The notes: a model not told the origin generated them from the sequence alone. A stretch of 64,000 bases of DNA from Candidatus Saccharibacteria bacterium oral taxon 488 (GCA_013100825.1 CP040001.1:186001-250000), one strand, 5' to 3'. Shown: positions 55,024-63,680, numbered from the stretch's first letter. Numbers and translations: made by a program.

Positions 55024-55219
55024 GACGAATGAGAAAACGATTGAGCAGATGATGGCGGAGCTGAACGAGAGAATTGCGTGGTTTCAGGGCGATGACTTTA
55101 ATCTGGACGAGGCCAAACAGCGTTTTGTTGAGGCGCGGCAGCTGGCGCAAGACATTACGGCGGCGCTGGACAATATGCAGCACGACATTACAGTGCTTAG
55201 CGAGGATTTTAGCGCGTGA
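55010..55219 (+). CDS. xseB: Exodeoxyribonuclease VII small subunit
   Basis: 69 residues from a GTG at 55010; a TTG at 55001 is the alternative. TIEQMMAELNERIAWFQ followed by FNLDEAKQRFVEARQL matches the helical hairpin of XseB. It overlaps xseA by 14 bases and the methyltransferase start by 4, so the three are one operon. Confidence 0.92.
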   Translation: MKNDKTNEKTIEQMMAELNERIAWFQGDDFNLDEAKQRFVEARQLAQDITAALDNMQHDITVLSEDFSA

Positions 55220-55740
55220 TATGGCTGCTGTGGCTTGGTGGCGCGATTCTGATGATCTTTGCGCTGCCAGCATTGATCGGTGCGCCGTATGTGCCGTCAC
55301 GGTCGCGCGAAGTACAGCGGCTGTTTGCTGAGGCGCTGCCGCTCGGTAAAGGCGACGTGGTGCTTGATATCGGATCGGGCGACGGTGTGGTGCTGATGGC
55401 GGCAGCTCAGCAGGGTGCGCGGGCGATTGGCTATGAGATTAATCCATTCCTGGTGTTGATATCGCGCTGGCGGCTGCGGAAATTACCGGGCGCGCAGGTG
55501 CGCTGGGCGAACATCTGGCGGCAGCCGGTGCTCGACAAGGTGACGGTGATGTACACCTTTGGCGATGGCCGCGATATCGCAAAGATGTTTCAGCTGGCTG
55601 AGCGTCAAGCGGCCGCCCAGACCGAGCCGTTGACTTTCGTGAGCTACGGATTTGCTATCCCCGGCACGCAGCCGACAAAAGAATACCACGGCTATTTTTT
55701 CTATCGGCTGCCGGGAGGCTTTACATCGCCCGAAGCATAA
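55216..55740 (+). CDS. Membrane-anchored SAM-dependent methyltransferase
   Basis: 174 residues with a GTG start overlapping xseB (GTGA). One membrane helix (about 2-24) precedes a class I methyltransferase fold: VVLDIGSGDGVVLMAAAQQGARAIGYE (part of 48-75) is the SAM motif I with the acidic end of strand 2. The substrate is unknown; the anchor suggests a lipid or membrane protein. Product-binding residues after the SAM site are not recognisable. Confidence 0.85.
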   Translation: MIWLLWLGGAILMIFALPALIGAPYVPSRSREVQRLFAEALPLGKGDVVLDIGSGDGVVLMAAAQQGARAIGYEINPFLVLISRWRLRKLPGAQVRWANIWRQPVLDKVTVMYTFGDGRDIAKMFQLAERQAAAQTEPLTFVSYGFAIPGTQPTKEYHGYFFYRLPGGFTSPEA

Positions 55741-55755
55741 GCTATACTGATGCAT

Positions 55756-56424
55756 ATGAGTAGAAAAACAGAGATGGAACAGGGATATGTCAATAGCTGG
55801 ATGATTGTGGCGATTAGTGCGATTGTGCTGTTCGTGGCGGCTGGTAGTGCGGCGATCTGGGCGTACCTCGCATATTCACAGGAAAAAACTGCGGTCGAGA
55901 GCCGGATGGCGGTAGCTTCGGCCAAGGCGCGCGAAGAGCAATCAAAGGCTGACCGCGAGAAATTTAATGAAGAGGCCAAAAACCCGCGTATTGAATTCGT
56001 CGGCCCCGAGCAGTACGGACGCGTGTCGTTTATGTACCCAAAGACCTGGAGTGTTTACGTAGCGGCTGACGGCGGTGATCGCGGCGACTATAAAGCGTAT
56101 CTCCATCCGGTTATCGTACCGCCGACAAATACACATAGTAGCAACCAAAACAAGTTTGCGCTGCGCCTCGAAATCCTCAATAGTGACTTTAATAAGACAC
56201 TAGATCAGTACGCCAGCTTGCTGAAAAAGGGTGATTTGACCTCGAGTAGCGTCGAATATAACGGTAATACCGCCACGCGCATTGACGGTGCGTTTAGTAA
56301 GGATCTGCGCGGCTCGGTGGTGCTGATGAAGGTGCGCGACAAGACGCTGCGTTTTTCAACCGACGCTGATACGTTCAAGCCAGATTTTGAGGCTATTCTC
56401 AAGACAGTGAAATTTGTACAGTAA
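55756..56424 (+). CDS. Single-pass membrane protein of unknown function
   Basis: 222 residues. A membrane helix (about 17-40) and a coiled-coil neck (QEKTAVESRMAVASAKAREEQSKADRE, about 45-72) hold an outer domain (about 80-222) with YGRVSFMYPKTWSVYV, similar in style to PsbP-like or lipoprotein beta domains. TATACT (55743-55748) leaves 7 bases to ATG 55756 and 1 to ATG 55750, so the later start is preferred. No named family. Confidence 0.75.
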   Translation: MSRKTEMEQGYVNSWMIVAISAIVLFVAAGSAAIWAYLAYSQEKTAVESRMAVASAKAREEQSKADREKFNEEAKNPRIEFVGPEQYGRVSFMYPKTWSVYVAADGGDRGDYKAYLHPVIVPPTNTHSSNQNKFALRLEILNSDFNKTLDQYASLLKKGDLTSSSVEYNGNTATRIDGAFSKDLRGSVVLMKVRDKTLRFSTDADTFKPDFEAILKTVKFVQ

Positions 56425-56509
56425 TCTCTCTCGGTCGCGGCTGGTGCATGAAATGATACAGAGCGGCAGCGGTTCTTTTTGGCGCCTCGATTTGCTATAC
56501 TAGAGATAT

Positions 56510-57223
56510 ATGGTGCAGCCACAGTGGAGTGATAAGGAGTTTACCGCGATGCCGAGCATAGCGGTGGCGGCGCATGAGCTGAAGGCACCGCTGGCGTTGA
56601 TTCGGCAGATGAGTTTACTGATCGAGGATGGTCGGCTTAGTCCAGCCGAGGCACAGTTGATGCAGCGACGGCTGACGCTAACGGCGGAGCGCTCGCTGGC
56701 CTTGGTACAGGACTTAGCGCGTACCGTGAATGTGCAGCCAACGCTGTTTCCGCTGGAGCCGGTTAATCCACTGGCGCTACTGACCCAATTGGCGCACCAG
56801 TCGCGCGATATGCTGCGGCTGTATGACCGACGGGTGACGTGGCCGCGGGCGGGCAAGAAGCGGCTGGTGGTGGCCAATCCATTGCTGCTTGGGCGGATCA
56901 TGACGAATTTTCTCGATAATGCGATGCGCTACAGCGAGGCTGGGGCAGTAATTCGCGTGACCATGCATCAGGCAGGGACGATGGTGCGGCTGGGTGTACG
57001 GGATTTTGGGCCGATGATGAGCCTGGCTGAGTATCGGCGGCTGGTGGATGAGATGACTACGCGTAAATCAGTCAGAACCCGACCGGACAGTAGTGGCCTC
57101 GGAGTGTATATCGCTGCAACGTTCGCGCGGGCGATGGGCGGGCAGATCGGGCTGATACGCCACCGAGACGGACTGACGTTTTATGTTGATGTGCCGCTCA
57201 GCGAGCAGATGAGCTTATTGTGA
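56510..57223 (+). CDS. Soluble histidine kinase without sensor domain
   Basis: 237 residues. H-box AAHELKAPLALI with His22, N-box NFLDNAMRYS with Asn137, and G2 box SSGLGVYIA (about 194-202) are present. The G1 box is degenerate (RDFGPMM instead of D.G.G). There is no sensor and no membrane helix, so input must come from a partner protein. TATACT (56496-56501) is 8 bases from the ATG. Its stop overlaps the receiver gene by 4 bases. Confidence 0.9.
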   Translation: MVQPQWSDKEFTAMPSIAVAAHELKAPLALIRQMSLLIEDGRLSPAEAQLMQRRLTLTAERSLALVQDLARTVNVQPTLFPLEPVNPLALLTQLAHQSRDMLRLYDRRVTWPRAGKKRLVVANPLLLGRIMTNFLDNAMRYSEAGAVIRVTMHQAGTMVRLGVRDFGPMMSLAEYRRLVDEMTTRKSVRTRPDSSGLGVYIAATFARAMGGQIGLIRHRDGLTFYVDVPLSEQMSLL

Positions 57224-57588
57224 AAAAACTCCTGATCATCGAGGATGATCCGCAGTGGGCGGCGGTGCTGGAGCGGTATGCGCTGGAGGCGGGGTATACG
57301 GCCCGGACAGTGGTGGCGGCTGGACAGGCGATAGCGATGCTTGATGAGTGGCGGCCGGATGGCTTGGTGCTCGATATGCTGCTGGCGGGTGAGACAGGGA
57401 TGGCGCTACTGAATGAACTGCAAAGCCATGAGGATCTGGTACGGTTGCCGGTGGTAGTGTGTAGTAATGTAGTGCTTGACCCTGATCAGCTGCGGCCATT
57501 TGGCGTGTGGGCGGTGCTTGATAAGGCGCGAATGACGCCCGATGACGTACGGGCTGCCCTCAGCGTGCTAGGTGAGGAGACTGAATGA
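57220..57588 (+). CDS. Stand-alone response regulator receiver (partner of the kinase)
   Basis: 122 residues with a GTG start in GTGA overlap with the kinase gene. IIEDD at the start, Asp52 (LVLDMLLAG), Ser82 in place of the usual Thr (VCSNV) and Lys102 (LDKARM). No output domain. It is translated together with the kinase and recO, which starts by ATGA overlap at 57585. Confidence 0.9.
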   Translation: MKKLLIIEDDPQWAAVLERYALEAGYTARTVVAAGQAIAMLDEWRPDGLVLDMLLAGETGMALLNELQSHEDLVRLPVVVCSNVVLDPDQLRPFGVWAVLDKARMTPDDVRAALSVLGEETE

Positions 57589-58262
57589 AAGACGGCGAGC
57601 GACTTAAGGCGATTGTGCTCCGGCGGACGGATTATGCGGAAGCTGATCGGGTATTGCAGTTACTAACGCCCCAGGGGCGGCGGGCGGTGATCGCCAAGGG
57701 GGTGCGCCGCGAGCGGAGCAAGCTGGCCGGCGGTATTGAGCTACTGGCGCTGTGTGACGTGGTGATTCGTTCGGGCCGTGGTGAGCTGGGGCTACTGACC
57801 AGTGCCAGGCTCAGCGCGTTTTATCGGCATATCCTCGAGGATTATGAGCGGATGCAGTTTGCTTACCAAGCGCTCAAGCTGGTGGCACAGGCGACCGAGA
57901 CCGTTGATGGGCCGGAGTGGTTCGCGGTGCTGAGTCAGGTGCTGGCGTGGCTTGATCGGCCGGCGGTTGATCGGCTACTGGTCGAGACGTGGTTTTATAT
58001 GCAGTACGCTGGGCTGCTGGGCGATGAGCTGAATCTACGCACTGACGTGGCCGGGCGGACGCTCGCGAGCGATAAATCATACATGTACGATCCAAGCGAA
58101 AAAGCCCTAAGGCCAAGCGAGCAAGGTGACCTAACGGCCGATCACATCAAGCTGCTGCGCCTCATCCAGGCCAAGCCGCTAGAAAATCTCACCCACATCG
58201 GCGGCCTCGGCCCAGTCATCGCTAGCTGCTGGCTGGTGGCTAGGCAGCATGCGGCGGTGTAG
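57585..58262 (+). CDS. recO: DNA repair protein RecO
   Basis: 225 residues. The N-terminal OB fold (RLKAIVLRRTDYAEADRVLQLLTPQGRRAVIAKGVRR over about 5-42) and the helical C-terminal domain are typical. With RecF it loads RecA at gaps. The zinc cysteines of some RecO proteins are absent. It is co-transcribed with the two-component pair. The last 23 bases overlap the convergent 58240-59250 gene. Confidence 0.92.
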   Translation: MKDGERLKAIVLRRTDYAEADRVLQLLTPQGRRAVIAKGVRRERSKLAGGIELLALCDVVIRSGRGELGLLTSARLSAFYRHILEDYERMQFAYQALKLVAQATETVDGPEWFAVLSQVLAWLDRPAVDRLLVETWFYMQYAGLLGDELNLRTDVAGRTLASDKSYMYDPSEKALRPSEQGDLTADHIKLLRLIQAKPLENLTHIGGLGPVIASCWLVARQHAAV

Positions 58263-59250
58263 TGTGTTCGACGGCAACTGCACCTAGGTAATCTGCTAAT
58301 TTAGTGGGCAACATATCACCGGTTAGTACTTCTTGTTCCTTGCTGTACAATGAACAAAAATACTTCGCTTTTTCGTATAGGTTTTTCGCTATACCGGGTT
58401 TCATGATGCTATATCGCGTATCGTTCTCAAGACTAGTGGCAAGTTCTGATAACTTCATGATAGCGTCGGCTCGCCGGTTAGTGCTTTCCTCCTCGCTATA
58501 ATGGCCAAGCTCGGCCAGGTCATGCGTAATCTGGGCGGCTCGCAGTCTGAGAAAGCCGGTGAAAAGGGCTGTCTTAGCGTCAACTAACATCTCGGCAATA
58601 CGCTCGCCGACGACTGACAGAAGCGCCACTTTCTGTTCCTTGTCGATTTGTTGATGAGCATAATCGAAAACCGCCTGAATATCTGAGAGGCGTGATGATT
58701 TCTGGAGCCATAGTCTAGCCAAGGAGCTAGCTTCCTTTTCATTGACTATCTCTCGTAATGCTGGTGCAATACATATTTCAGGTGCGGTGGGGCACTGTTG
58801 GTTCTTTGTTGCATGCCATACGTTATCAAATAACCGAGAGGAAGGCAAACCAGGAGTATTGCCGGGAGTGATGCTATCAAAGGATGTGCGATATTGCTCG
58901 AAAGCGACAGCAGCGCGCTCTCGTAGTGTTTCTGGCGTGGCGTCTCCAATGATACTCTTATCGGTATTAGTCTCAAGGAGTTTTTCAAGATAACTAGCGC
59001 CAATTAGTAGCTTTTGGATGTCCATTAGCCAGTAAATACGATTATCTAGATCTGGTGGGTAGTCAGTGAGAGTATTAAAATTCTGCCAAAACTCAGTCAG
59101 CTTTTGTTCGGGGGTGAGTTCTGGGTTACCGATGAGCATCTCCAGTTGCTGAACGAGATCACCCGTGGATACTTTAGGAAAGGTCAAGTCAGGGTTATTG
59201 GTTGGACTCTCGCCAATAGTATTATGTGGTTGTGCGTATTTTTCACCCAT
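58240..59250 (-). CDS. Large helical protein of unknown function
   Basis: 336 residues, almost all helical, no signal or membrane segment. The N terminus is polar (QPHNTIGESPTNNPDLTFP) and the body shows regular amphipathic helices (TALFTGFLRLRAAQITHDLAELG). I recognise no family. It is a single gene between recO and glyS and overlaps recO by 23 bases. It resembles in style the other orphan genes of the window but shares no obvious sequence. Confidence 0.7.
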   Translation of the reverse strand: MGEKYAQPHNTIGESPTNNPDLTFPKVSTGDLVQQLEMLIGNPELTPEQKLTEFWQNFNTLTDYPPDLDNRIYWLMDIQKLLIGASYLEKLLETNTDKSIIGDATPETLRERAAVAFEQYRTSFDSITPGNTPGLPSSRLFDNVWHATKNQQCPTAPEICIAPALREIVNEKEASSLARLWLQKSSRLSDIQAVFDYAHQQIDKEQKVALLSVVGERIAEMLVDAKTALFTGFLRLRAAQITHDLAELGHYSEEESTNRRADAIMKLSELATSLENDTRYSIMKPGIAKNLYEKAKYFCSLYSKEQEVLTGDMLPTKLADYLGAVAVEHTTPPHAA

Positions 59251-59332
59251 ATCACCTGCTTCCCTCGGCTCTTATTTTTTAAGCGTACCACGATAATTAA
59301 AGATATGTCAAATGTGCTATACTGGAGCAATA

Positions 59333-59380
59333 ATGATGACAATCGTCGCGTTGCCAACGCGGAGAAAGGGAAGACTGTGA
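59333..59380 (+). CDS. Possible 15-residue leader peptide before glyS
   Basis: TATACT (59318-59323) is followed after 9 bases by ATG 59333 opening MMTIVALPTRRKGRL and a TGA at 59378-59380 that overlaps the glyS GTG (GTGA). The hairpin CGCGTT-GCC-AACGCG (59347-59361) lies inside it. Translation of the leader could open or close this hairpin and feed ribosomes to glyS. Confidence 0.4.
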   Translation: MMTIVALPTRRKGRL

Positions 59381-60960
59381 GTACTACAAAAATGGAAGAT
59401 ATTATCAGCCTGTGTAAGCGTCGCGGCTTTATTTATCAGGGGTCGGACGTGTATGGCGGCTTGAGCGGTACCTGGGATTACGGTCCGCTGGGCGTGCAGC
59501 TGAAGCGTAATATCATGAATTTATGGTGGCGACGGTTTGTTGATGAGCGCGACGATATGTACGGCGTTGATGCGGCGATTTTGATGAATCAGAAAGTCTG
59601 GCAGGCGAGTGGACATGTGGATACGTTCTCTGACCCATTGGTGGAGTGCAATCACTGCAAGGCGCGCTTTCGTGAAGATCATCTGCTCAAAGATCAACAG
59701 GAAAAGTTGGACGAGTACGAGGCTCTCACCGACAAGATCCAATGGTATCGCGAGCATACCACGGCGCCGAATTTTTATGACGAGATCAAAGAAAAAGAGC
59801 CCGAGTTGTTCAAGAAAATACTGGACATGGAGCTTGGCCCAAGTGAGATTGACCTCGAGGAGGCCAGTGATTTTGGGCTGAAAGAGTGGTCGCATGTACT
59901 CAGAGTGATTAAATGTCCTAACTGTGGTACGCGAGGTAATTTTAGTGAGCCGCGACAGTTTAACATGATGTTCAAGACATTTGTCGGTGCTAGCGGGCAA
60001 AATGAGCTGGCGATTGATGGGTTGACGGGGGGCGTCGATGGTAAGCGTGGCTCTAGTGGCATGAAAGCGATTACCTACGATCCACAGTCGATTTCTTATC
60101 TCCGTCCAGAAACCGCCCAAGGTATCTTCACTAATTTCAAAAACATCGTTGATAGTTTCTACCCAAGCCTGCCATTTGGCATCGCTCAGCAGGGCAAGGC
60201 CTTTCGTAATGAAATTGCGCCGCGTGATTTCGTCTTCCGCTCTCGGGAGTTTGAGCAGATGGAGATTGAGTATTTTGTCGACCCTGAGCATTGGCAGGAG
60301 GCGTTTGATGAGCTGCTGGCGGCGACGCATGAGTTTTTGACAGAGCTGGGTCTGAAACCAGAGCATATCCACGAGCTGGACGTGCCGGCGGAGGATCGGG
60401 CGCACTATAGCAAAAAGACGATCGACATTGAGTACGATTATCCGATTGGTCGTGAGGAGTTGATGGGTATCGCGTATCGCACCGATTTTGACCTGATGAA
60501 CATTCAGCGCGCCAGCGGCAAGAGCATGGAATACACTGTCAAGGGGACGAACACAAAATTTGTTCCGCACGTCATTGAGCCGAGCTTCGGTGTGGAGCGG
60601 GCGCTGATGGCGGTGCTGTCGGGTGCGTACCGCGAGGACGAGCAAAACGGTGAAAAGCGGGTGTATTTGGCGCTGCCAGAACACTTGGCACCAGTTAGAT
60701 TTGCCGTCTCGCCACTACTCAAAAACAAGCCAGAATTGGTGGAAAAAGCCCGCGAAGTCTACGCGAGCCTCGCCAAAGCCAACCCCGGCCGAGTGATGTG
60801 GGACGATAACGGCAACATCGGCAAGCGCTACCGCCGCCAAGACGAAATCGGCACGCCGCACTGCGTGGTGATCGACTTCCAAACACTAGAGGACGGCACC
60901 GTCACCGTGCGCGAGCGGGATACGACGGAGCAGCGGCGGGTGAGGGTCGGAGAGCTGTAG
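59377..60960 (+). CDS. glyS: Glycyl-tRNA synthetase, single-chain type
   Basis: 527 residues from GTG 59377 (AAAGGGAAG upstream); the frame stays open to 59104 but overlaps the divergent gene. Class II motifs: RGFIYQGSDVYGGLSGTWDYGPLG at the start, LRPETAQGIFTNFKN, and motif 2 FGIAQQGKAFRNEIAPRDFVFRSREFEQME region. The insertion carries CNHCKARF and CPNCGTRG, a likely zinc site. The alpha-2 eukaryote-like GlyRS, not the alpha-beta form. Confidence 0.94.
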   Translation: MSTTKMEDIISLCKRRGFIYQGSDVYGGLSGTWDYGPLGVQLKRNIMNLWWRRFVDERDDMYGVDAAILMNQKVWQASGHVDTFSDPLVECNHCKARFREDHLLKDQQEKLDEYEALTDKIQWYREHTTAPNFYDEIKEKEPELFKKILDMELGPSEIDLEEASDFGLKEWSHVLRVIKCPNCGTRGNFSEPRQFNMMFKTFVGASGQNELAIDGLTGGVDGKRGSSGMKAITYDPQSISYLRPETAQGIFTNFKNIVDSFYPSLPFGIAQQGKAFRNEIAPRDFVFRSREFEQMEIEYFVDPEHWQEAFDELLAATHEFLTELGLKPEHIHELDVPAEDRAHYSKKTIDIEYDYPIGREELMGIAYRTDFDLMNIQRASGKSMEYTVKGTNTKFVPHVIEPSFGVERALMAVLSGAYREDEQNGEKRVYLALPEHLAPVRFAVSPLLKNKPELVEKAREVYASLAKANPGRVMWDDNGNIGKRYRRQDEIGTPHCVVIDFQTLEDGTVTVRERDTTEQRRVRVGEL

Positions 60961-61004
60961 ATACTAGATATGAAAAAATAAATTAGTTTTGAGGAGCTAA
61001 AATA

Positions 61005-61622
61005 TTGATAGAAAGTAGACCTGAGTTTGATAAAATTACATCGTTTGACGAGTTTAATAAATATTATTGGTATCGTGAAGAACTTTCACAGATTTGCAAG
61101 TCATTAGGATTAGAATATAGAGGTACAAAACAAGAACTCAATTATATTATTGAGCAGTACTTTAAGGGTAATCTGATTAAAAAATCACTAATAAAAAACG
61201 AAACAAAGCAAGTTGAAAATATTACATTAGACACGCCGTTACTTGAATGTGGTTTTTCTTTTAATGCAAAATTCAGAGAATATTTCTCCGCCGTAACAGG
61301 TATTACACCTTTTAAATTTACTGCTGATATGGCTACTGCTTGGCGGAAAGTAAAAAGAGAAAAGGATGGCAAATTTACAATCAAAGATATGCTGAAGGTG
61401 TATTATGGAGAGTCGGATTATGCCAAGTATGATAATTCGGTTTGTCAATGGAATCAATTTTTAAAGGATTTTAGTGCAGACGAAAATAGTCGCAACTATT
61501 CGAACAAATTAAAAGTAGCTTCTATTCTTTGGAAAGAAGTTAGAAATTCAAAAAATGAAAAAATTTATTCAAAGAATCTTTTGACTGAATATGCCAGTAA
61601 AATAAAAGAATATCACAATTAG
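61005..61622 (+). CDS. AT-rich SAP-domain-like protein, probably acquired
   Basis: 205 residues with a TTG start after GAGGAG. The N-terminal part (ELSQICKSLGLEYRGTKQELNYIIEQY, about 25-55) matches the SAP helix-loop-helix used for nucleic-acid binding. It resembles small SAP proteins I know from Firmicutes. Codon and base use differ sharply from the surroundings: AT-rich with many AAA, AAT, TTT and ATT codons, whereas neighbours prefer GC-ending codons. This points to horizontal transfer. The function is unknown. The intergenic region after it to 61720 is also AT-rich and shows no gene. Confidence 0.75.
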   Translation: MIESRPEFDKITSFDEFNKYYWYREELSQICKSLGLEYRGTKQELNYIIEQYFKGNLIKKSLIKNETKQVENITLDTPLLECGFSFNAKFREYFSAVTGITPFKFTADMATAWRKVKREKDGKFTIKDMLKVYYGESDYAKYDNSVCQWNQFLKDFSADENSRNYSNKLKVASILWKEVRNSKNEKIYSKNLLTEYASKIKEYHN

Positions 61623-61741
61623 GTAATTACCAACTTGTTAACACCTAATGAGTAGTTAGTAATGGATATTGGAAAGACAGAATATACTGTAGGCGAAATG
61701 GTATCAGCTATCTAGCGTTCGGGTGTAGTATAATGATTTTC

Positions 61742-62227
61742 ATGTCAAAAATCACCAACGGACATATCATCACGCAGAATTTAGATGGAACGGACCATCT
61801 GGACTGCCTGTACCGTATCTCGCTCAAAGCATTGATTTATAACGACGCTGGGCAGGTTTTGGTCGTCAAGGAAATTGATCGGACGTATTGGGATTTGCCG
61901 GGTGGTGGTATGGATTTTGGCGAGACGATTGAATCGTCGCTGAAACGTGAGCTGTTTGAAGAAGTTGGTTACAAGGGTGGTCTGCGTTATCAGCTTTTTG
62001 ATGCGTCGGACGAGATGTACATTGAGCGGATTGATGCTAATCAAATCTGTTTTTATTGCCGCGTCTGGCCAGAGAATTTTGATTTTATGCCGGGCGAAGA
62101 GGGTGATGAAATAATGTTTATTAATCCTGAGGAATTATTGCTTCAGAAGAGCGAGGTTGACGCGCCAGCTCGAGCGTATGGGGCGCATATGAAATGGCAG
62201 GAACTGCATAGCGAAATCGTGCGGTAA
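61742..62227 (+). CDS. NUDIX hydrolase
   Basis: 161 residues. The Nudix box G-x5-E-x7-REU-x-EE-x-GU is complete at residues 55-77 (GGMDFGE and RELFEEVGY). It cleaves a nucleoside diphosphate linked to some other moiety; the substrate is not predictable. ATG 61742 is 7 bases after TATAAT (61729-61734); the ATG at 61733 lies in that box. Confidence 0.92.
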   Translation: MSKITNGHIITQNLDGTDHLDCLYRISLKALIYNDAGQVLVVKEIDRTYWDLPGGGMDFGETIESSLKRELFEEVGYKGGLRYQLFDASDEMYIERIDANQICFYCRVWPENFDFMPGEEGDEIMFINPEELLLQKSEVDAPARAYGAHMKWQELHSEIVR

Positions 62228-62285
62228 ATATTGATTTGGTTTCGCTAATATTGCAATAAAATTATAATTTTGTTATAATATCTGC

Positions 62286-62507
62286 ATGACAATCACTACT
62301 ATTCAGAAGGTTATCAAGATTGGTTCGAGTCGTGGCGTGACGCTGCCAGCGCGGGATTTGCGGGCGCTGGGGATTCGCGATGGCGATGAAATTGAAGTCA
62401 CGGTACGTAAGCGTTCGGAGGTGGCTGACGATAATCAAGTTCTCAAAACTGCAAATTCGCTCCTTAGGCGATACAAAGAGGACTTTTCTCACTTGGCGAA
62501 GCGCTAA
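62286..62507 (+). CDS. AbrB/SpoVT-type antitoxin
   Basis: 73 residues. The swapped-hairpin DNA-binding domain is clear: QKVIKIGSSRGVTLPARDLRALGIRDGDEIEV (over about 7-38). The C-terminal tail (about 45-73) should bind the toxin. TATAAT (62274-62279) ends 6 bases before the ATG, so leaderless. The stop overlaps the Doc start by one base, the normal antitoxin-first toxin-antitoxin order. Confidence 0.9.
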   Translation: MTITTIQKVIKIGSSRGVTLPARDLRALGIRDGDEIEVTVRKRSEVADDNQVLKTANSLLRRYKEDFSHLAKR

Positions 62508-62893
62508 TGGTTAGTTTGACTCTCGAGCAGATTCTGCAACTTCATGCGCTGGTGCTTGTCAAAGACGGCGGTGCAGGTGGCGTGCGTGACGTTGGACGGC
62601 TGGAGGCTGCGGTGTCAACACAGCATCAAGTAGTATTTGGCGAGGAATTATATGCAACAGTATTTGCCAAGGCAGCGGCGTTGATGCGCGGGATTATTGG
62701 CGACCATCCGTTCGCTGATGGTAATAAGCGGACGGCAATACTCACTGGACTGACTTTGCTGGAGGTGAATGGGTATAATTTTACAGCACAGCGAGGTGAA
62801 CTAGAAGATTTTGCTGTCCGCGTCGCGACCGATCATCTCGATATTGATGCGATTGCTGATTGGCTGAAGCGTCATTCGCAGGTGTGTCAATAA
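62507..62893 (+). CDS. doc: Doc-family toxin (Fic fold kinase)
   Basis: 128 residues. The motif HPFADGNKRTA at 67-77 is the Doc version of the Fic motif, and the family usually phosphorylates EF-Tu and stops translation. GGVRDVGRLEAAVS near 24-37 is the conserved N-terminal loop. The partner is usually Phd; here it is an AbrB-type protein, an exchange known in other lineages. The toxin's natural trigger is unknown. Confidence 0.93.
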   Translation: MVSLTLEQILQLHALVLVKDGGAGGVRDVGRLEAAVSTQHQVVFGEELYATVFAKAAALMRGIIGDHPFADGNKRTAILTGLTLLEVNGYNFTAQRGELEDFAVRVATDHLDIDAIADWLKRHSQVCQ

Positions 62894-62988
62894 ATATATC
62901 TGGACTTGTCGGCTTGGACGCTGTTTTGATATTTGGGGTACCCGCCCGACATTTTACAGTCCATCACTCCTCCTGCTATAATAACCAC

Positions 62989-63654
62989 ATGCATATTATT
63001 CTTGGTGGGACGAGTGGGCTTGGACTGGAGATGGCCAGGCAGCTCAGGAAAAATGGTAAGCGCGTGCTGGTGTTGGGGAAGACGCATAACGTTCAGGAGC
63101 ACGGCGAGGGGTTCCCGTTGGATGTGTACTATCCCGAGCAGGTTGAGGCAGCGCCGGCGCGGATTGAGCAGATGTTGGGCGGTGATACTATTGAACAATT
63201 TGTCTGGGCGGCAGGCTATGGTTGGCGCGGTAACTTCGAGGATCAGCCTGATGCGCGCTCCATGGCGGAGGTGAATTTTGCTGGCCCGTTGCCGTTGGTG
63301 CAGTGGGCATGGCATAGGATGGCGCAGCAACAGATACGCTCCACACTGACGGTGATTGGCTCAACCAGCAGTATCAAAGCTCGCGGGGATGAAGTGGTGT
63401 ATGTGGCAACCAAGCACGCCCAGGCAGGGCTGGCTCGTAGCTTGGCGTTGCAGGCAGATGAGCAGCATTTACCGATTCGCGTAGCGCTGTTCTTGCCCGG
63501 GGCGATGAAAACACCATTTTGGCGCGGGAATCGGCCAGATGATTATACTTTCTTCAATGACCCGGCCAAGGTGGCTGACCATATATTGACCGCTGTCAAC
63601 ACGCAGTACCAGACGTTCTTAGAGTGGCCGCTACCAAAGGGCACGTTGGTCTAA
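62989..63654 (+). CDS. Short-chain dehydrogenase/reductase
   Basis: 221 residues from ATG 62989. The Rossmann motif GGTSGLG is at 6-12, NFAGPLPL follows, and the catalytic Ser (VIGSTSS) with YVATK (Tyr and Lys) are in place. Substrate unknown. The frame is open upstream to 62860 but that overlaps doc. TATAAT (62977-62982) ends 6 bases before the start. Confidence 0.9.
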   Translation: MHIILGGTSGLGLEMARQLRKNGKRVLVLGKTHNVQEHGEGFPLDVYYPEQVEAAPARIEQMLGGDTIEQFVWAAGYGWRGNFEDQPDARSMAEVNFAGPLPLVQWAWHRMAQQQIRSTLTVIGSTSSIKARGDEVVYVATKHAQAGLARSLALQADEQHLPIRVALFLPGAMKTPFWRGNRPDDYTFFNDPAKVADHILTAVNTQYQTFLEWPLPKGTLV

Positions 63655-63680
63655 CCTCGCTGAAGTGCTATAATGCGGGC

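Noticed and set aside
59104..59376. Extended N terminus of glyS
   Set aside because: It would overlap the divergent gene and lacks GlyRS similarity; GTG 59377 has a ribosome site.
61005..61720. Insertion sequence or prophage remnant around the AT-rich gene
   Set aside because: No transposase, integrase, terminal inverted repeats or target duplication could be seen.
62320..62335. GGTTCGAGTC resembling a tRNA T-arm
   Set aside because: It is inside the AbrB coding sequence and no cloverleaf surrounds it; no tRNA gene was found in the window.
62860..62988. Extended N terminus of the SDR gene
   Set aside because: It overlaps doc and lies upstream of the -10 box; the Rossmann motif starts right after ATG 62989.
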